A stretch of 64,000 bases of DNA from Moniliophthora roreri (GCA_001466705.2 LATX02000212.1:1-64000); one strand, 5' to 3'; positions 33,418 to 44,440 are shown, counted from the first letter of the stretch. Program-made: numbers and translations. The notes: generated by a model from the sequence alone, not told the origin.

Positions 33418-34669
33418 CTTTTTCGAGTGTTCAGGTAGTTTGATAGGCAACGTGGCCATAAGCAAACTTTATTCTGAATTCAAACGTCGTTGGATTACCA
33501 CGGACCAAACTTGGTTAAAACCACCACGATGGACGAGACCCAAGGTGACGGGCAGCAAGAACAGTCCGTCGACTCAACGTCTAGACATGCCGAGTTACTT
33601 CGAGTACAATCCGCCTACAGACATAACGAGTAATCAACGGGAACGAGCCTATGACAAAATGGCTAAATTCTTGGAGTGGAGTCTCCACCCGCTGAAACTT
33701 TGAGCTAACGACACGAAGCTACAGAAGAATGCAGCAGCATTGCTGGGAAAGATGCTCACTTACCATGGCGGATCCAGTATCATCATGCTCGACAAATTCA
33801 TCCGAACATTCGTGGCCCACTGCGAGCTTGGAGGACTAATAGGTCTGCCAAAAGTATATAATAGTGAGGGTACGCCAGTAGTGTCCCTCGAGGACTCGAA
33901 TCGGACTGCATTATTAGGAGCGTAGGCTGTCTCGAAGGTGACGCTGCCCATTGGTTCAACTCTACCGTCAACAGAGTATCTACGTCATTCGAACGAGGAA
34001 TGGATCCTAATGAACATCGTATGACGTTCATGGAAGTCTTCCGAGGGCTATTCAATGGATTTATCGATGTGGAATACAGAGCCGGAGGAGGAGTTGAGAA
34101 ACTCTTCGCTGATTTGCGAGACTATGCGGAGATAATGCCGATCCCCCCGGATGTATACAACTTCAAGCTGACACTCATGTGAAAGATACCTGACCAGTAT
34201 TGCAGAGAAATCCAGTCAACGATATCATACAACGTGTACTAGAGCAAGAACGTGGGACCAAGCGAAACACATTCTATGCCAGAGGAGAGGAGAAGGCTCC
34301 TCTGTGCAGAGGAGCTCTAAGAACGCCTTCACCACACCTCGTTGATTAGGCAATTTGCATTGGGTAATCAACCCAGCTGCTTCCCCATTCCTGAACCAGA
34401 GCCCGAGATTATGAGTAATGGTCCCCCTACCTCGCAAGCCACGGCTAGTGAGAGTGTTGTTGGTACACCATAGTTTGTACCCGCAATTGGCACTGTGCTC
34501 TCATCTCAAGGTACAAGTGGTCATACCAACTAAATGTCTCCCGGCGCTATTCCCTTATCCTCACGTCGTCTCCCTGCTCTTCCTGCTCTTAGTCAACCTA
34601 CTTACGTCCATTTCTTGCACCACTAACTTTCTTGAAAACTGCCTACGCCAGTTTTACTGGGGAGTAGGG

Positions 34670-35370
34670 CTCCTAGCAGATCGGATGATCTGCGGTCGTC
34701 CGAGCGATGAGAGGTCGGATTCGGATGGCGGATGGGCTCCTCGACGAGCACCATCCGATGGATGGCATCCGACCAATCCGACGATGAGCGGCAGATGGAT
34801 CACGTGGTGCAGACAGTTGTCGTTGGGCTTTGTTACTATGTTAGGTCGACCCGGCCCAGAGTCGTGCCCGGGGCTTTCCGTGGTCACCTTTTTGACCTTC
34901 ATAGCAGTAGTGGGTGATATATCAGCCATTATCCATCTATCTGACTAACCTTTGACTTGTATTTTAGCTGTTTTGGGTACAATATATGAACTTGTCTCGA
35001 CTCTGTACACAACAAATAGGTATAATGGACAGACACTTGGAATGCCGCACAACTAGATCAATGTCCCGCACCCGAGAGCCCTGTCTGTTCTCCCTCCCTC
35101 TGAGTGGCTCCAAACATCATATTCTCAACATGAAATCGCGTCTTGAAGGCTTATGGGGTAGCTTGAGACTTGCCGAAGGGATTGAAGACGAACAAGGAGA
35201 CAATACTGGCGGGGGGGGGCAAAATTTTCACCGTGGGAAGGAGGTTTCATTGTGAAAAGCGCTGGCTTAGCGCCCATCCGTCGATGCGGATTGCTCTCTA
35301 ACCACCAACATCCGAACGGATGAATCCGTCACGGTATCCGATCCTAATCCGATCCGCTAGGAGCCCTACC
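34670..35370. repeat. Nested inverted-repeat element inside the short LTR element
   Basis: The left arm begins GTAGGGCTCCTAGCAGATCG, and the right arm, read inverted, begins GTAGGGCTCCTAGCGGATCG. Further arm segments (CGGATGGATG-like words) also correspond. Both outer flanks carry GGGGA. This is a MITE-like insertion that lies next to the polypurine tract of the host element. A run of nine G occurs at 35211-35219. Confidence 0.6.
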
Positions 35371-35379
35371 GGGGAGGGT

Positions 35380-35604
35380 GTAACGTCCTTCTCGCAGCTA
35401 TCTTATCACCACCGTATATAGCAATCTCTTGATGCCGTACCGGGAGTACGGCCGCACATATTATTGCCACATTGCTGTAATACACACTACATCTTGCTAT
35501 CGAACCATAACCTACTCGCACTCTATCGCCTTAACAGGCTCTAAGTTACTCGTGCTATACTTGGTGGTACCCTAATAGGACCACCTTCGTGATAACGCGT
35601 TACA
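35380..35604 (+). repeat. 3' LTR of the short element
   Basis: 225 bp, preceded by GGGGAGGG, a plausible polypurine tract. Confidence 0.85.
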
Positions 35605-35790
35605 CATCTGTATCATGGGCTCCACATTGGCTAGAAGCTACTTATGGCTTCATGCGTCCGCAACTCAGTCACATTCATTTCACTCTTCCATCGCACCCGC
35701 ATGCATCTGTCAAAGTAGCCTTGATTCCTGTCAAATGAACGAAATGTACACATGATGATGCTGGTCTCCTGGTATTGGAGCCAAAAGCAT

Positions 35791-35798
35791 TATAAAAG
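35791..35798 (+). promoter_or_regulatory. TATA box of the first M15-like gene
   Basis: TATAAAAG lies about 60 bp before the ATG at 35855. The paralog at 54.5 kb has TATAAAA at the same distance. Confidence 0.65.
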
Positions 35799-35854
35799 AG
35801 AGCAATGTGCAGAAGCCATTCTTCAGACTCTGTCCTCCCCGACCGCACGTCGCA

Positions 35855-36457
35855 ATGAAGGTCAGCAGACACCCCAACTTTTCCACCGCGGCACAGCCCA
35901 AGTTGATGACCTGTATTTTTAGCTCGCCGCAATAGTCTCCATCGCTGCTTTCCTTGCCTTTGCTTTCGCCTCTCCCATTGAGGAGCGAAGCGGTACCCAT
36001 CTTACCCAGGCTCAAGCAGAAGCTCGTCTAATCCCCCAGGGAATTACCGCATCCTCCTCCGGCGGATGTACCGATAAAAGCAATCCGACTTGCACATCCT
36101 ACGATGGTATCCTCTCCGGTACTGTTGATGGTGTCATTACTTTGAAGAAGGCCGCCGGCGTCAGTTCCCTCGTCATCACTGGTGGAACAGAAGTCGGCCA
36201 TGCAAGTGGCACCTACTCCCATGCCAACGGATACAAGGTCGACATTAGACATTCGACGAAACTCGACAATTATATCAAGTCTGCTTTCACGAAAATCGCT
36301 GACAGGGGTGACGGTTATCCGCAATGGCAAGCTGCGAGTGGTAACATTTACTGCGTGAGTTTCCTATAGTTTGCTCTCTACTATTGTGAAATGTTACTGA
36401 TCAATGCGTCTTTGAAAATAGGATGAGGGAAGCCACTGGGACATTACTTACTATTAG
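35855..36457 (+). CDS. Secreted protein with M15/LAS-type zinc-peptidase signature (copy A)
   Basis: Exons 35855-35860, 35923-36354 and 36422-36457 give 157 residues. A signal peptide (MKLAAIVSIAAFLAFAFA) is followed by a possible pro-region (SPIEERSG). The mature part has a probable disulfide pair in CTDKSNPTC and a late Cys in NIYCDEGSHWD. SHANGYKVDI fits H-x2-G-x3-D and EGSH fits E-x2-H, the zinc-ligand signature of peptidase family M15 and related LAS enzymes (D-Ala-D-Ala carboxypeptidases, hedgehog fold). This is a motif match, not a proven homology. Such enzymes cleave peptidoglycan peptides, so an antibacterial role is conceivable. Intron positions are identical in the paralog at 54.5 kb. 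Alternative: a secreted protein that kept the fold without activity. Confidence 0.8.
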
Positions 36458-36760
36458 ATATTTGTGCAGGTGTACCATCGCAAGAGTTTGTCTCGTCGGA
36501 GGAAGTGGTAGCTATATTGTAGTCATCCGAGTTGCATCCAAGGCAAAGTGAATCTGTCGAATGTACATTGAAATTGAAATTCCATTGTTTGGTGCTCTGG
36601 TGATACCGATCTCGTACTCCAGATTCACAATACTGAGCCTTGATGTAGATCGAAGGAGAACACTAATAAGTATCTAGCGACTATCATAAAGCGAGTCATA
36701 CGGTACCTTACTGAAGATAATGACACGTAAACGCTCGTATCATATATTTCCTCTTGCCGC

Positions 36761-37432
36761 TTATCTGAGTGCTATCATTGGGAAAGCGTGATTTTCATTG
36801 GTGACCGATACTAGGCATCTTGATTTTCTTGATTTGACGTGTTTGAAGGCTTGAGGCCTCATCCTCCGAATGTATTCGTCGATTTCAAAGGGCAAGGGTG
36901 CCTCCAATACTCTACACCATCTTGTCTTCTCCTGATCATATCTGTACATCAACGAACTGGACTTTGGCTGCTGGACGGAATCGTTTGGGCGACCGAGAAA
37001 GATACCGTAAACTTGCAGAGAACACATTGTATGCATCGCTTGAACTGAGCAGGAGTAGCGAGACTAGTAAGCAATGGAACGAACGACCCTTTTGTGTATG
37101 ATGATGGTCTGAACGACAGGTGTGATCATTGTACCCACCTTTGCAGCTTTCCAAGTACTGATGAAAAACTTCAGAGTCCGGAGGGAGCGACGAGACGCCA
37201 CCGCTCATTGTCATGTTCGCACATCCACACATGGATCTTTGCGGTCCTTCGAGAAAGAGTACTGCAGTAGCCACACAATGTCAACTACTTTGAGTCTAGA
37301 ATGTAGAAGGGACGTACCATTGATCAATCCAGAGATTCCGAATATCAACTTGTCTGCCTGAATATGGTGGCCGCACTGGGAGATGAAAATATTTTCCCAG
37401 CGATGGGATCCTATCCGGAAATCCTCAGCCAT
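36761..37432 (-). CDS. Hypothetical protein, three exons
   Basis: Exons 37432-37318, 37261-37139 and 37044-36761 give 173 residues. Introns are 56 and 94 bp with GTACGT..GCAG and GTGGGT..CTCAG, and both junctions keep phase. It starts MAEDFRIGSHRWENIF. A Cys-containing region follows (QRSMCGCANMTMSGG), then VYGIFLGRPNDS and a basic C-terminus (FKHVKSRKSRC). No signal peptide or membrane segment. Family not recognised. It is divergently arranged to malate dehydrogenase, with only 147 bp between the two start codons. Confidence 0.6.
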
Positions 37433-37579
37433 TGCTTGGTCACTGCGGAGGTTGATGCGGAAATAGACAAACCCATAGACACAGCCGCGGAGTCCGGAGT
37501 CCGGACCCTCGCGTCATGGTCCCACGGGTCGGAAAACTTCGGTCTGGATGCGTATTTTCACTCTTGAACACGAACCACC

Positions 37580-38832
37580 ATGTTCACCCGTGCTGCCGCT
37601 AGAACTCTTGCTTCTCCCTCTTCACGACTTTTCTCAACGTCTTCTGCTCGTCAGACCAAGGTCGCAGTTCTCGGCGCTGGAGGAGGCATCGGTCAACCTC
37701 TGTCGTTACTCCTCAAGAAAGATCCCCTGGTCACATCTCTCAGCTTGTATGATATCAGGGGAGCTCCTGGTGTCGCTGCGGATGTCAGTCACGTCGATAC
37801 TGCTAGCGAGGTGTGTTTTTTTGGGGGTGCATGAATAGGCAGACAGAAGACTGAGTATCGTTTTTTTTCCGCAGGTGAATGGTTACGCTGCGGACCAGCT
37901 GGAACATGCACTCGAGGGTGTTGAGGTTGTCGTTGTCCCTGCTGGTGTGCCCAGGAAGGTGAGATTGTTCTCGTCGTGCTACTTTCAAGCTGTTCTGACT
38001 TCTTTTTCCTTAGCCCGGTGTAAGTCGCACGATATTTTTTTTTCCCCAAAATTTCAGTGTCTTATTAGAACGTAGATGACTCGTGATGACCTCTTCAACA
38101 CCAACGCCTCCATTGTCCGAGACCTTGCTTCTGCTATTGCCAATGTCTCTCCTAAAGCTCACATACTCGTCATCTCCAACCCTGTCAACTCCACCGTCCC
38201 CATTGTCGCCAGAACCCTCGAAAAAGCCGGCGTCTTCGACCCCAAGCGTGTCTTTGGTGTCACCACCCTTGATGTCGTCCGTGCCGCCCGTTTCTTGGCT
38301 GGTGTCTCCGGTGCCACTCCTTCCGACACACCCGTAACCGTCGTCGGTGGACACAGTGGTGCCACCATCGTTCCTCTACTCTCGCAGTCGAGTTACGGCA
38401 AGGCCATCAAGGGTGAGGTCTATGACAAGCTTGTGCACAGGATCCAGTACGGTGGTGATGAAGTCGTAAAGGCAAAGGATGGTGCAGGAAGTGCTACGCT
38501 CTCCATGGCATATGCTGGTGCCAAGTTCGCCAATGCACTGCTTCGTGGATTGAACGGCGAGAAGGGTGTTATTACGCCTACATTTGTCAAGAGCCCGTTG
38601 TTCGCTGACAAGGGGATTGACTACTTCTCATCGAATGTTGAGCTCGGAGTACGTCTCGTGTCCTTCTCTTGCTTGTTTCCTTGCTAACTTGTCTTCTTTA
38701 TCTGATTAGCCCGAGGGTGTTGCCAAGATCCACCCGATTGGTCCTTTGTCCGCTGAGGAGGAGAAGCTCATGGAGGCTTGCCTGCCTGAGCTCAAGAAGA
38801 ACATTGAGAAGGGTTACGCTTTTGCCGCTTAG
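37580..38832 (+). CDS. mdh: Malate dehydrogenase, mitochondrial
   Basis: Exons 37580-37810, 37875-37958, 38014-38019, 38076-38648 and 38710-38832 sum to 338 codons plus stop. Residues 1-~25 ([10 protein letters not shown]...STSSARQ) are an amphipathic, Arg/Ser-rich mitochondrial presequence. NAD binding: [17 protein letters not shown] (28-44). Substrate loop: VPRKPGMTRDD with Arg104 and Arg110. Catalytic Asp173/Arg176 ([10 protein letters not shown]) and His200 (VVGGHSG). It oxidises L-malate to oxaloacetate with NAD in the TCA cycle. The third exon is only 6 nt (CCCGGT, Pro-Gly of the mobile loop). The 5' end of this gene is duplicated at 53.5 kb. Confidence 0.96.
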
Positions 38833-39678
38833 AGAATGTATTCTAGGACCACAGATAATAACACACAAAATTTGCAAACCGCATGTCCGACTTTTATGTC
38901 CGAATCTTTCTCTCAAGCTGTCGGCTCAGGAGCTTTCGGCCAAGAAGCGATTGCTTAATTTAGAAGCAATGGTATTGCGGAAAGAACTAGGTAGTTGAGC
39001 TCTGAAGGTGTGTACCTCCAAGCTCTTGTATCGTTAGCTGATATCCTTGTTCCCAGGAAAATCTCAAATGTACCCTATCATCCGACTATCATTGCCACTA
39101 TGGGTGCCTGCTTTGATGATATGTGAGCCCTTCTGTATCTCACGAGGCCGCACTCGCGCGCGCAAGTTGTGCGCCGATTCCAGCCGGTAACTTGATTGGA
39201 TGTACAATTACTTGGTAGGCATGGTTCATGTCCACTCCTGTACAGCTGATCGAAATCAGCAGATTTCACATGGGCCCGTTTTGCCTACATGCGGGGATAT
39301 TGAAACCCAGATCTTATTGAAAGCCTGTAAAGTTACTTCCAGTTTAATCCATGCATTCCCAGACTCTCCCGCTCTTCTTTTAAGGAACGCCTGCGGAAAT
39401 TCTCTTCCACGTATACGGCGTACGTGCTCCGACTGTACTGTAGATAATGTATACTATAGTTCGCGGTGATTAAACAAAAGATACACGATGCATTCGCGTG
39501 TTCTAATTACATTGATTCCCATCGATAAAACTGTCGTCGCCGTGCTACTCGTCGCCGAGAACCAGAATTTGACGGATTTGTCAGCCGTAGCATGGTGGCC
39601 AGGCGGATGCACCGAGGTCCGAGGTTTCCTTTAAATCCCTTCTTTCATCGATACCACCACTTTCATTACCCCCACGAA
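38833..39678. other. Intergenic between malate dehydrogenase and the DP1/Yop1 gene
   Basis: No supported gene. The open frame starting at 39592 reaches into this region, but the family start favours the ATG at 39679. Confidence 0.5.
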
Positions 39679-40713
39679 ATGCTCTTTTATCTTACCTCTA
39701 GACTCGTAGGCACTGCAACGGCCTTCCTTTATCCAGCATACTCCTCATACAAGACTCTTTCTCAACGACCAGCATCCGAAGCCGACCTCGAACGATGGCT
39801 CATGTACTGGTCTGTCCTCGGTACCCTGCTCGTCGTCGAGTATTGGGTAGAGTGGATAGTCTCATGGGTTCCATTTTATTATCTCATCAAGACCATCTTC
39901 CTACTATACCTGGCGCTTCCACAGACCCAGGGATCGACATACATCTACCTCGCACATCTAGCACCGCTCTTACACGAACATGAAGACGAAATCGACCGTA
40001 GCATGGGCAAATTGAAGGCGTGGGTATGGGAGTATGTGCAGGCAAAGGCAAGGGCAGTTTGGGACGCATTATTGACCAGTATGGGTCAACCACCTGCAGC
40101 ACAACAAGCACAAGCACAAACATCAGCACCGCCCACGATGAACGATCCAGCGTCTGGAACTGTGCAGATGCTGTGGAGAACGTATGGGCCAACTCTATTA
40201 ACGACAGGTGCTGCGCTGTTCAGCCAGATTGCTCCGGGTCAACAGGCCCAACAGCAAAGGCAGACGTCATTCTTCACCGAAAGACCGCAGCCCCAACATG
40301 CTTCATCTTCGGCATCGTCCATGTCGCGCACGCAATCTATACACGAACGGAGACGAGCATTGGAAGAAGAGCTGGCTGCTTTGGAGAGGATTGATCCTGG
40401 TAGCGAGTCGGATACGTCTTCGTTGGCCTCACCACCTGCTTTCCCTATACCAATGCCGTCCATGGCGATGGCTGCGAACGCAATGTCCTCCTCGTCGTCA
40501 CGTACGACGTCTCCCGGGTCTTCGCCGTACCTGCGCGGACGGACTGCATCCGGTGTTGGGCTAGGTCGATTCGAAGAGATCGAGATGCCGCCCGAAGGAT
40601 ACGACGTTGGTCCCGATCACGGCCCCGGGCAACCGACTAGACAGAGGAGCAGCGGTTGGTTTAGCGGTTGGGGTGCTAGTATGGGTGGTCATGAGAGAGA
40701 GAAGGAAGATTAG
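39679..40713 (+). CDS. DP1/TB2/HVA22 (REEP/Yop1) family membrane-shaping protein
   Basis: Single exon, 344 residues from ATG 39679, chosen because the family begins at LTSRLVGTATAFLYPAYSSY; an upstream ATG at 39592 is in frame but adds an unrelated His-rich stretch. Residues ~1-120 carry the domain: reticulon-like hairpins in FYLTSRLVGTATAFLYPAY and MYWSVLGTLLVVEYWVEW, then FYYLIKTIFLLYLALPQTQG and YLAHLAPLLHEHEDEID. These proteins curve tubular ER. The C-terminal 200 residues are low complexity (Gln/Ala/Ser/Pro-rich) with a short coiled coil (SIHERRRALEEELAALERI), longer than yeast Yop1. Probably cytosolic regulatory tail. Confidence 0.88.
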   Translation: MLFYLTSRLVGTATAFLYPAYSSYKTLSQRPASEADLERWLMYWSVLGTLLVVEYWVEWIVSWVPFYYLIKTIFLLYLALPQTQGSTYIYLAHLAPLLHEHEDEIDRSMGKLKAWVWEYVQAKARAVWDALLTSMGQPPAAQQAQAQTSAPPTMNDPASGTVQMLWRTYGPTLLTTGAALFSQIAPGQQAQQQRQTSFFTERPQPQHASSSASSMSRTQSIHERRRALEEELAALERIDPGSESDTSSLASPPAFPIPMPSMAMAANAMSSSSSRTTSPGSSPYLRGRTASGVGLGRFEEIEMPPEGYDVGPDHGPGQPTRQRSSGWFSGWGASMGGHEREKED

Positions 40714-40932
40714 TCCGAACGAAATCATGAATTTGACGATCTTACGGTTGCTACTATACAATGGTAATGGACGGATAGCATTTCACATCATGATGTTCTA
40801 TCGCTTTCTAGTTTCTGTGTAAATTATAGTGACTGCTTGTCGTTACAAAATAGATGGAGATGGTTACTTGACTAGACGGTGGTGGGAGTTGCCGCGTCAT
40901 CCTTTTTCTAAAAAAGGACGAACTTTGGTGCG

Positions 40933-41115
40933 TCACGGAGTTTTCGGAGATACTTTGTTGAACTGACCCAGGCGTGTCTGTACTTTGCATTCCTCGATAC
41001 TTTTGTTGACAGTGCATTCCCCGAACACTCCGCCGGTATGAGATGAAAACGTTTGGCGACATTTCTCGGCGCAGAATTCAGTGAATTGATACGTCGAAAC
41101 CCTTGAGCTACCCAT
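40933..41115 (-). CDS. Small Cys-containing ORF, doubtful
   Basis: 60 codons from an ATG at 41115: MGSSRVSTYQFTEFCAEKCR... with four Cys. No signal peptide and no recognised family. Could be chance; kept because the frame is ATG-started and free of low complexity. Confidence 0.25.
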   Translation of the reverse strand: MGSSRVSTYQFTEFCAEKCRQTFSSHTGGVFGECTVNKSIEECKVQTRLGQFNKVSPKTP

Positions 41116-41390
41116 GCGAACTGACTATATTCGATCTAGCGGATATTCACTAGGTCGATCCTTCTGTTAGCAGCTACTTCCAAAGTCATCCGACCCACTC
41201 GTCAGGACCGACATCCTAGCTTCATTCGACCTCGTACCATCATGGGTGTCGAATTGATTTCCGACATAGAGACGCCAAACAGTAAATCATTATCACGTAC
41301 ATAAGGTTCGCTGTACTCCTCCCAACAGAATAACACAATAAAACACATATCAAGTTATCGTTCTTCCAATGGCCACATCTACGCAGATAT

Positions 41391-41818
41391 CTAGAAATAA
41401 GTAATATCCCAGTGCGTGCCCTCATCCTGAATTTTGATGAGTATTGATTCCAGCAAAGGATATAAACAAAGGAAACTCACGCAGTAGGTATTGCCACTCT
41501 TAGCTTTCCATTGCGGAAATCCATCACGATTACCAATCCTCGTGAAGGTAGATTTGATGTATTTATCGAGTCCTGCCGAGTGCCTAACGTCGAGCTTGTA
41601 TCCATTGGCATGGGAGTAGGTACCACTTGCATGGCCGACTTCTGTTCCACCGGTGATGACGAGGGAGCTGACACCGGCGGCCTTCTTCAAAGTGATGACG
41701 CCGTCGACGGTACCGGAGAGGATACCTTCGTAGGACGTGCAACGAGGGTTGCTTTTCTCCTTACAGTTACCGGAAGAAGCATAGGTGATACCCTGAGGCT
41801 TTAGACGAGCTTCTACGT
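41391..41818 (-). pseudogene. 5'-truncated M15/LAS-like gene (copy B)
   Basis: Exons ~41816-41481 and 41426-41391, joined by a 54 bp intron at the same place as in copies A and C. It encodes VEARLKPQGIT, CTSYEGILSGTVDGVITL, SHANGYKLDV (H-x2-G-x3-D) and DEGTHWDITYF (E-x2-H). The signal peptide and first exon are missing: an in-frame stop lies just before EHVEAR, and nothing like the MK-plus-intron start is seen in the next 300 bp. Probably a truncated pseudogene, though the remainder has no disabling mutation. Confidence 0.75.
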
Positions 41819-42232
41819 GTTCTTATCTTTTGTAGACTTTTTTGCTTTAATACTGATGAGCAGTTGTGTATACATCTGACAGGGATTAAAACTACATTGA
41901 CAGATTCGCGCTGGCGCGATGGAATAGTGATGCTCAAAGTGATGTATATGAGGACGGCGCTGGCAAACGAGTTGTGAACACATCGCTGGTTGCAGTGGAT
42001 GACAATGATGACTCGATTGCCGCCATGAGTGAAGAGAAGCATTATACATCTTCAATACTACCAAGGGCGTCACAATTGAGGTACTACTGCTCATATCATG
42101 ATTTAGATAGGCCTAGGTGCACAGACTAACATATCACTCGTGACTGTCAGTTGGCATTGTCAATCTGGTATTCAGGCAAAGTAGATAGCAGGTACTAGAT
42201 TAACAATTAACCGCAAGAGCTGCATCTCCATC
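41819..42232. other. No gene recognised
   Basis: Sequence upstream of the truncated M15-like copy; short frames only. Confidence 0.35.
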
Positions 42233-42470
42233 TCATCTCTCTGGTTCACGCCCATGATCCATCATGATAAAGTTCAATCTGACAATATTGCGTGATGCAA
42301 GAATCAGTTTGGCCAGAGCAAGATTGAGATCATCGTTGCTGTAGCAACCTGTTTTATACCTACCTCTCCGGTGCTCACCCGATATGTTCGTACTGTGATG
42401 AATTGGAGTGAATCTGGGGTTCGGGAGGTCAAGCATCTCCTCTGGAGTACACTGGTGCGCTTCGCTGGAC
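42233..42470 (-). CDS. Terminal exon of an unresolved minus-strand gene
   Basis: An open exon after a plausible acceptor (TTGACTAAT..GTCCAG) reads CTPEEMLDLPNPRF, YSNDDLNLALAKLILASRN and NFIMMDHGREPER then stop. Upstream coding at 42470-42600 (LYDPSSLCCLAGGANDPQML) may belong to it, but the joint is unclear. No family recognised. Confidence 0.3.
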
Positions 42471-42811
42471 CAACCCGCATATTAGTCAAAGTCACAATAG
42501 TATTCCTGTTCGAAGCCAGGATGTGGAGCATTTGGGGATCGTTTGCGCCTCCGGCCAGGCAACACAGCGAGGAAGGATCGTACAAGGGCTGAACATATGA
42601 GTTTGAGAAAAGTGCACACAAATTGTTGCTACTTCTCAAAGGAACGCTTTAAAGCCGATCTGCATCTTCGAAGACTAGAAGTTCGTCGATTTAGTATTCA
42701 AGGGAGCCATAATCGACGCATGCACTCACCACCTTCAATCTGATTCCAAGAAAGGACCTCCTATATATAAACCGAACGAATGGGTCTGGAATTGTGCAAT
42801 TTGGTCGCAGA

Positions 42812-43080
42812 ATGTCGATCGCTAGCCCTTTCTCGGTTTTGAATATCAATCCCAGAACCACAGCGGATGCGCGCTCTAGCCTACGGCAAGATAGGTTCTA
42901 TTTGGCGCTTGGGAAGGTGAATACCTACCTCTTTCGTGGAGACTGAAAACGAACGTGCGTCCGAGTTAGTGACTCAGCCGGTATTACATCGCGAGCATCT
43001 TGCCTGTTGGATTCCCGTGCAACTTGGATTGACCACCCACGAGAAGAACTGAGAGCGTATTGGCATCATTTGCCTGCCAA
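42812..43080 (+). CDS. Possible two-exon start of an unresolved gene
   Basis: ATG 42812 opens MSIASPFSVLNINPRTTADA to a GTGAATAC donor at 42917; an acceptor at 42977 continues to a stop in frame, while another frame reads better (LDSRATWIDHPREELRAYWH). The frames do not agree, so the gene is broken or my junction is wrong. Confidence 0.25.
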
Positions 43081-43920
43081 GAACCATCTAACAGTTTGAG
43101 GACCTGATCAGGCGAACGTCAACTGATGCACGGGATGTGGAAACGAGTAGCACACTGATGCGTTTGCTTGCTCTCAACCGATAATCATCATTCCCCAGAC
43201 GCCCAGCTGCATCGGAAGAGAAATCTTGGAGTTTGAAGGCTTGTAGACGTTCCTTGATTGAGTGGTGTGCATGATATTGAACCTGCGGTATATGGTACGT
43301 AGTGAATCTGCTACTGGATACAGAGAACCAATGGTAAGAAAGGGGTCACTGTACGGAGGAATTTAATTGGCGTTCTGTTTATTCTGAACCATTGATTCTG
43401 AGGGTAGTGCTGTACGAGTCATGAACGTTAATTCCAAGTTGCGGATTCCGGAAGCCGGGCTGCCGGAGCATCACGGTAACATCTCTTGACCTTTTACTAC
43501 ACCATGGGCCATCCTTCTTGCGCGTTGTACTCGATTACAAGTCCTGAAGGAGAAGAATCATAGCAGTAGACCGAGAGGAAAAGTACGTGTACATATCGAT
43601 GATTCTTACACCGTGACACTGACCTGATTTTCCTAAACTTCCAGCAAGCGTCCTGAGACGAAGCTTACAAAAGAAAGGCCATGGAACTGAAACATCTCGT
43701 CTGTCGAATCAAAGGGTTCTGGGAGCTGGTCGGGGAATGGTGACCCATAGTACATCAGGAGTTTTGGTTGGCGTTTCAACAGAAATGAGGTCATCAAGCG
43801 AGCACTCCGGGAAGAATAGAGGTATGAGAGGTAACTAGGGTGGAAAATTGTGAGTCATTTGGGCCTTTTACTACAGTACTTTGACTAGATCTTTCCCAGG
43901 GACTTGAAGCGGGAAATCGT
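43081..43920. other. No supported gene
   Basis: Short frames only; it may contain exons of the fragment that follows. Confidence 0.3.
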
Positions 43921-44290
43921 CATCAGCAAGGTCCTTCTATCTGATTTGCAAGTACGAGCACATAGAGACCAGATATTATGTATCCAGTGATGGGTTGATA
44001 ATCAAAGGAATCGCAGACGAAGATACGGGGAGGTATGTCCCAACGGAGTTCGTTGACCATGTCGACTGGTATCTGTCCTTGTGGTTTCACCGGTCGCCAG
44101 TCAAAATCGCCACATTCGGCCCTCCCCGAAGCAGTCCATGCATCATCCGTGCTACCTCACCCTTAATTGTCATTTGGTATGCTTGGAGGTATCTTGCCGT
44201 GCTCGAATTCCTGAGTGTACCTCTTCACAGTTCTGCAGATGCTTTACTTTGCAGTTCCAGTTCTACACCTTGTTTCTCCGCTATAGCATG
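43921..44290 (+). CDS. Gene fragment, paralog of 29187-29640
   Basis: One frame reads FYLICKYEHIETRYYVSSDG, IIKGIADEDTGR, FVDHVDWYLS and continues to about 44180. It is homologous to the broken copy near 29.5 kb on the other strand. Neither the start nor the remaining exons are clear. Product unknown; the intact frame across ~190 bp suggests recent function. Confidence 0.4.
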
Positions 44291-44379
44291 ATGCGTTGAA
44301 ATTCTTGAGTACCCTGCGGCTATTAGCTTCTCACACATCCGGTCTCATGGTGATGATTTTTTCTAGTGCGGCCTAGATG

Positions 44380-44440
44380 CAGGTACCATTCCAGTTGTCT
44401 TAACCAACAGTATTTCTGCAACTGGTTCCTGAGTTCTCGC
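44380..44440 (+). repeat. Short direct repeat, also at 53969-54030
   Basis: AGGTACCATTCCAGTTGTCT ... CAGTATTTCTGCAACTGGT occurs here and again at 53969-54030 with a few substitutions. About 55 bp, non-coding in both places; possibly the footprint of a dispersed element. Confidence 0.55.

Larger units (their letters stand above)
33187..35609 (+). mobile_element. Short LTR retrotransposon without pol (TRIM/LARD-like)
   Basis: Two 225-226 bp LTRs (33192-33417 and 35380-35604) start TGTAACG and end CGTTACA. They differ at only a handful of positions (for example GTGAGT/GGGAGT). The flanking bases TATCT and CATCT agree in four of five positions, consistent with a short target duplication. The ~1.96 kb interior has no reverse transcriptase. 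Broken frames in the first half look like a decayed Gag (around 33500-34400), and its second half is an inserted inverted-repeat element. It must depend on enzymes from elsewhere. Confidence 0.8.

Noticed and set aside
38083..38368. Alternative frames over malate dehydrogenase
   Set aside because: Low-complexity Ser/Pro or Thr/Val frames are shadows of the mdh coding frame.
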